Below, in pieces: positions 61,945 through 64,000 of a stretch of DNA of 64,000 bases (positions are counted from its first letter, which is position 1; every line of letters begins with the position of its first letter). Under the pieces are notes generated by a model. The model was not told the origin of the DNA. It worked only from the letters and a program-made list of their open reading frames with translations, and did not search any database. The position numbers were made by a program, and so were the translations under genes. The DNA comes from G942493375 sp942493375 (GTDB lineage: Bacteria > Armatimonadota > UBA5829). The stretch is taken from NCBI GenBank assembly GCA_942493375.1, contig OW818698.1:7564001-7628000 (forward strand), written 5' to 3'.

Positions 61945-62774
61945 AAAGCCTCCAATCGAGTTTTAACTTCCTGTATAACCCATTCCGGAGTAGATGCCCC
62001 TGCAGTAAGCCCGACTACTTCCGCACCAATCAACCATTCCGGCGATATATCTGATGCAACTTCAACATGGTATGTCGGAACCTGAGCTTCGCTGCATATC
62101 TCTGTCAGTCTATTCGTGTTTGCACTGTTGCGGCCGCCGACGACGATCATAACATCAACTTCCGGGGCTAGTGCCCGGGCAGCACGCTGTCTCTCCTGGG
62201 TAGAATAACATATAGTATTGTATGCGAGCAGTTCCCTTGCTTGGGAAGCAATATATCCTGCTACTGCACCGAAACTTTCAGGCTTTTGTGTAGTCTGACT
62301 GACCAGCCCCACCCGTTTCCCGGACCAGTCAATCTCCTGGGCATCTTCAAGGTTGCGGACAATCAATGCAGAATCCCCTGCAGCGCTGACAATTCCCTTA
62401 ACCTCGGTATGGCCAGGATCGCCAACAACAACCACCTCATACCCTTCGGCAGTAAGGTTAGCGGCCTTTTCGTGTACATTGGCTACAAATGGACAGGTAG
62501 CATTGAGCACATCAAGACCAGCTTCCGAAGCCTTGTTAATGGTTTCATGTGCGGTTCCATGAGAGGGTATAACCAGTGTGCCGGAGTGTAGTTCCGTTAC
62601 ATCACTAACCATGCCTACCCCACTCTCCTCAAGCTGCTTTACTACTTGCGGGTTGTGGATTAATGGCCCGAGTGTAGCAACAGTAGTGGAATCCCGTGAA
62701 ACCGACTCCACCATTTCCAGTGCCCGACTGACACCAAAACACATCCCAGCACGTTCAGCTACAACTACTTTCAT
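61941..62774 (-). CDS. ispH: 4-Hydroxy-3-methylbut-2-enyl diphosphate reductase IspH
   Basis: 277 residues from the ATG at 62774 (GGATTTGG upstream is weak; a start ten codons earlier is less usual). Three 4Fe-4S cysteines: C12 in GMCFGVSRA, the middle one in NATCPFVANVH and the third in NTICYSTQERQ; also GHTEVKG and the SANTNRLTEIC motif. Last step of the methylerythritol phosphate route to isoprenoids, giving IPP and DMAPP. Start of a leftward three-gene operon with the DUF512 and NAGPA genes. Confidence 0.95.
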   Translation of the reverse strand: MKVVVAERAGMCFGVSRALEMVESVSRDSTTVATLGPLIHNPQVVKQLEESGVGMVSDVTELHSGTLVIPSHGTAHETINKASEAGLDVLNATCPFVANVHEKAANLTAEGYEVVVVGDPGHTEVKGIVSAAGDSALIVRNLEDAQEIDWSGKRVGLVSQTTQKPESFGAVAGYIASQARELLAYNTICYSTQERQRAARALAPEVDVMIVVGGRNSANTNRLTEICSEAQVPTYHVEVASDISPEWLIGAEVVGLTAGASTPEWVIQEVKTRLEAL

Positions 62775-62943
62775 CCAAATCCAGCTTTCCGGAAAAGTCC
62801 GCATTCACATTATAATTCTACCAGTCCCATATAGCGTAGGCAAGAAATAGTTTGTTGATGGTAGAAGTAACACACGCAATTCGCCGGATTTATAGGGATT
62901 CATTAATCATTGGCATGAACATTAAATTCTCAAAGCGCAAGAA

Positions 62944-62967
62944 AGGAGGAACATATAATGCCCTCCT
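62944..62967 (-). terminator. Probable terminator downstream of the prepilin gene
   Basis: AGGAGG (62944-62949) / CCTCCT (62962-62967). Reading leftward it is followed by TTCTTGCG. On the plus strand the first arm looks like a ribosome site, but the frame after it is very short. Confidence 0.45.
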
Positions 62968-63032
62968 CTCTTAATGCGACATATCAATCCTTAATGTGCA
63001 ATGACTTCTGGATTGTATTGTTTAATGGAAAA

Positions 63033-63812
63033 TTATAGGTGATAGTGATCTGCTGAAACCGCAAAATACGGGAAAACACGAATAGTTGTATCCGTAGTCC
63101 AAGTGTTACAATTAGCAACAACTTTCCTACCTGCCGTGTTGACAACAACTTTCAATAATTCCTTGTAAGGAACAGCCTTAGCATGACCATCAGCAAATGC
63201 CGTGTTTACAACTCCACTGTGCCTGTCAGATGGTCGTGGATTCTCACCATTCATCGGGTTTTCATACGTATTTACCCAGTCCCAACTTCCACTGCTACCT
63301 GTACCGGTGTTTCCTGCCACTCCTCCTGGAGGCAGAGCAATCCAGTTTACTCCACCGGAATCGCAGACAAACGCCGTTTCCGCAGGCATGTCCAGATCGG
63401 CCATTTTAATAAGGAATGTGTCATAATTAAAAACACTTGCATTCCAACCCAGCGTATCTCGCCCGATCATACTCGTAAGACCTGAAGCCATGTAGGGTCC
63501 TGTACCTCGTGCGTTGTTACCTGAAGGGCAGTTAAATATGCCCCAGCTTTTTACATAAGGCTCAAGTTCCCCTTCCCAAGTTCTCTGCGAAGCATCATGG
63601 TGAACAAGTAAAGGGCAAGTTTCATCATAATCCTGCGAATACATCATCCAGGCATTAGATATCTGTTTCATATTATTAAGGCATGTAGTTTGCCTGGCCT
63701 TTTCCCTCGCTTTTGCAAATACAGGGAACAGTATCGCGGCAAGAATGGCAATAATTGCTATAACTACTAGCAACTCAATCAAGGTGAATCCGGAACGACC
63801 TCTTTTTAGCAT
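63033..63812 (-). CDS. Prepilin-like DUF1559-type secreted protein
   Basis: 259 residues; GGAG nine bases before the ATG. Type IV prepilin-like leader: KRGRSG followed by FTLIELLVVIAIIAILAA, cleaved between Gly and Phe. Next FPVFAKAREKARQTTCLNNMKQ, and near the C-terminus the H-x9-DG motif (RHSGVVNTAFADGH). Proteins of this type are numerous in Armatimonadota and Planctomycetota and carry a pseudopilin-like helix; roles in type II-like secretion or cell-surface display are proposed. Single gene. Confidence 0.88.
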   Translation of the reverse strand: MLKRGRSGFTLIELLVVIAIIAILAAILFPVFAKAREKARQTTCLNNMKQISNAWMMYSQDYDETCPLLVHHDASQRTWEGELEPYVKSWGIFNCPSGNNARGTGPYMASGLTSMIGRDTLGWNASVFNYDTFLIKMADLDMPAETAFVCDSGGVNWIALPPGGVAGNTGTGSSGSWDWVNTYENPMNGENPRPSDRHSGVVNTAFADGHAKAVPYKELLKVVVNTAGRKVVANCNTWTTDTTIRVFPYFAVSADHYHL

Positions 63813-64000
63813 TGTTTTTTGCTCCTTTCGAAACTTGTAATATTCAGATTGTAGCCCAAGAATTAGACAATGTCAATCATATCGACATCATTTATTGTAA
63901 ATATTGATTAACAAAGGAAATGAGCAACTGAATCACCGGCCTATACGAGGCTGAAACAGTCACATTGCAAACATACCTTACGGTTATTGTGTTGTTGCTG
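63813..64000. other. Right-end intergenic sequence
   Basis: 188 bp with no gene, promoter or hairpin that could be supported. Confidence 0.6.

Noticed and set aside
62958..63038. Possible 26-codon gene after AAGGAGG
   Set aside because: The AGGAGG is one arm of a hairpin that fits better as the terminator of the prepilin gene, and the ORF overlaps that gene's end in antisense.

Overview
The window looks like a chromosomal segment of a free-living, Gram-negative-type bacterium with moderate, AT-leaning base composition. The best taxonomic hint is the prepilin-like protein at the right end (FTLIELLVVIAIIAILAA followed by an FPVFAKAREKAR segment and a C-terminal H-x9-DG motif), together with three DUF4838 proteins, several secreted or cytoplasmic glycosidase-like TIM barrels and a trio of UroD-like proteins. 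That combination is typical of Armatimonadota and, less specifically, of Planctomycetota/Lentisphaerota. This placement is an inference from gene content; no rRNA is present in the window.

Layout. 1-6.7 kb: end of a GH20-like hexosaminidase, a secreted DUF4838 protein, a secreted alkaline phosphatase and a divergent glycyl radical enzyme. 7.0-11.1 kb: a hexapeptide-repeat protein, then a 3.4-kb integrative element bounded by two identical tRNA-Pro(GGG) genes inside 86-bp perfect direct repeats. The element carries an intact tyrosine recombinase, a broken SF3 helicase/primase and two zinc-ribbon cargo genes. 11.2-14.7 kb: tightly overlapping leftward operon (TIM-barrel epimerase-like, PIG-L deacetylase, DinG helicase). 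15-21 kb: secreted glycosidase-like protein, PPK2, two TatA/B proteins, PfkB sugar kinase, exported superoxide dismutase and one unrecognised protein. 21-34 kb: carbohydrate-active genes (two GHL-like barrels, two DUF4838 proteins) surrounding a Sir2 / HExxH protein / membrane protein / ADP-ribosylglycohydrolase group and an ASCH protein. 34-44 kb: housekeeping genes (pdxS, pdxT, PHP esterase, dnaN, folP, mtnP-like), a STAS protein, a glycosyltransferase paired with an alpha/alpha-barrel protein that seems to start at ATT, and a single-domain response regulator. 44-51 kb: cutC, a large secreted beta-helix/NPCBM protein, three UroD-like genes in a row and a tiny lysine-rich protein. 51-54 kb: PAS histidine kinase and NtrC-type regulator with an altered sigma-54 loop, then another secreted glycosidase-like protein. 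55-58 kb: a sensory [FeFe]-hydrogenase / SpoIIE phosphatase / 2Fe-2S ferredoxin operon. 58.5-64 kb: TPR protein, zinc-ribbon protein with a long leader, phosphodiester-glycosidase family protein, DUF512 radical SAM protein, ispH and the prepilin.

Intergenic DNA is rich in palindromes. Family A (TGTCATTCTGAACG...) has five copies. Family B (about 80 bp, CTAACCCGC...GCGGGTTAG ends) has four full copies plus one probable deletion derivative. There is one copy of a third palindrome and one of a fourth.

Most promising for novelty: the tRNA-Pro mini-element with its integrase-site repeats and unknown cargo; the sensory hydrogenase-phosphatase operon; the Sir2/ADP-ribosylglycohydrolase neighbourhood; the GAFTHA activator; the UroD-like trio; and the structured leader before the zinc-ribbon gene at 59.5 kb. 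No CRISPR array, no recognised anti-phage system and no rRNA operon was seen. All functional calls come from reading motifs by eye.
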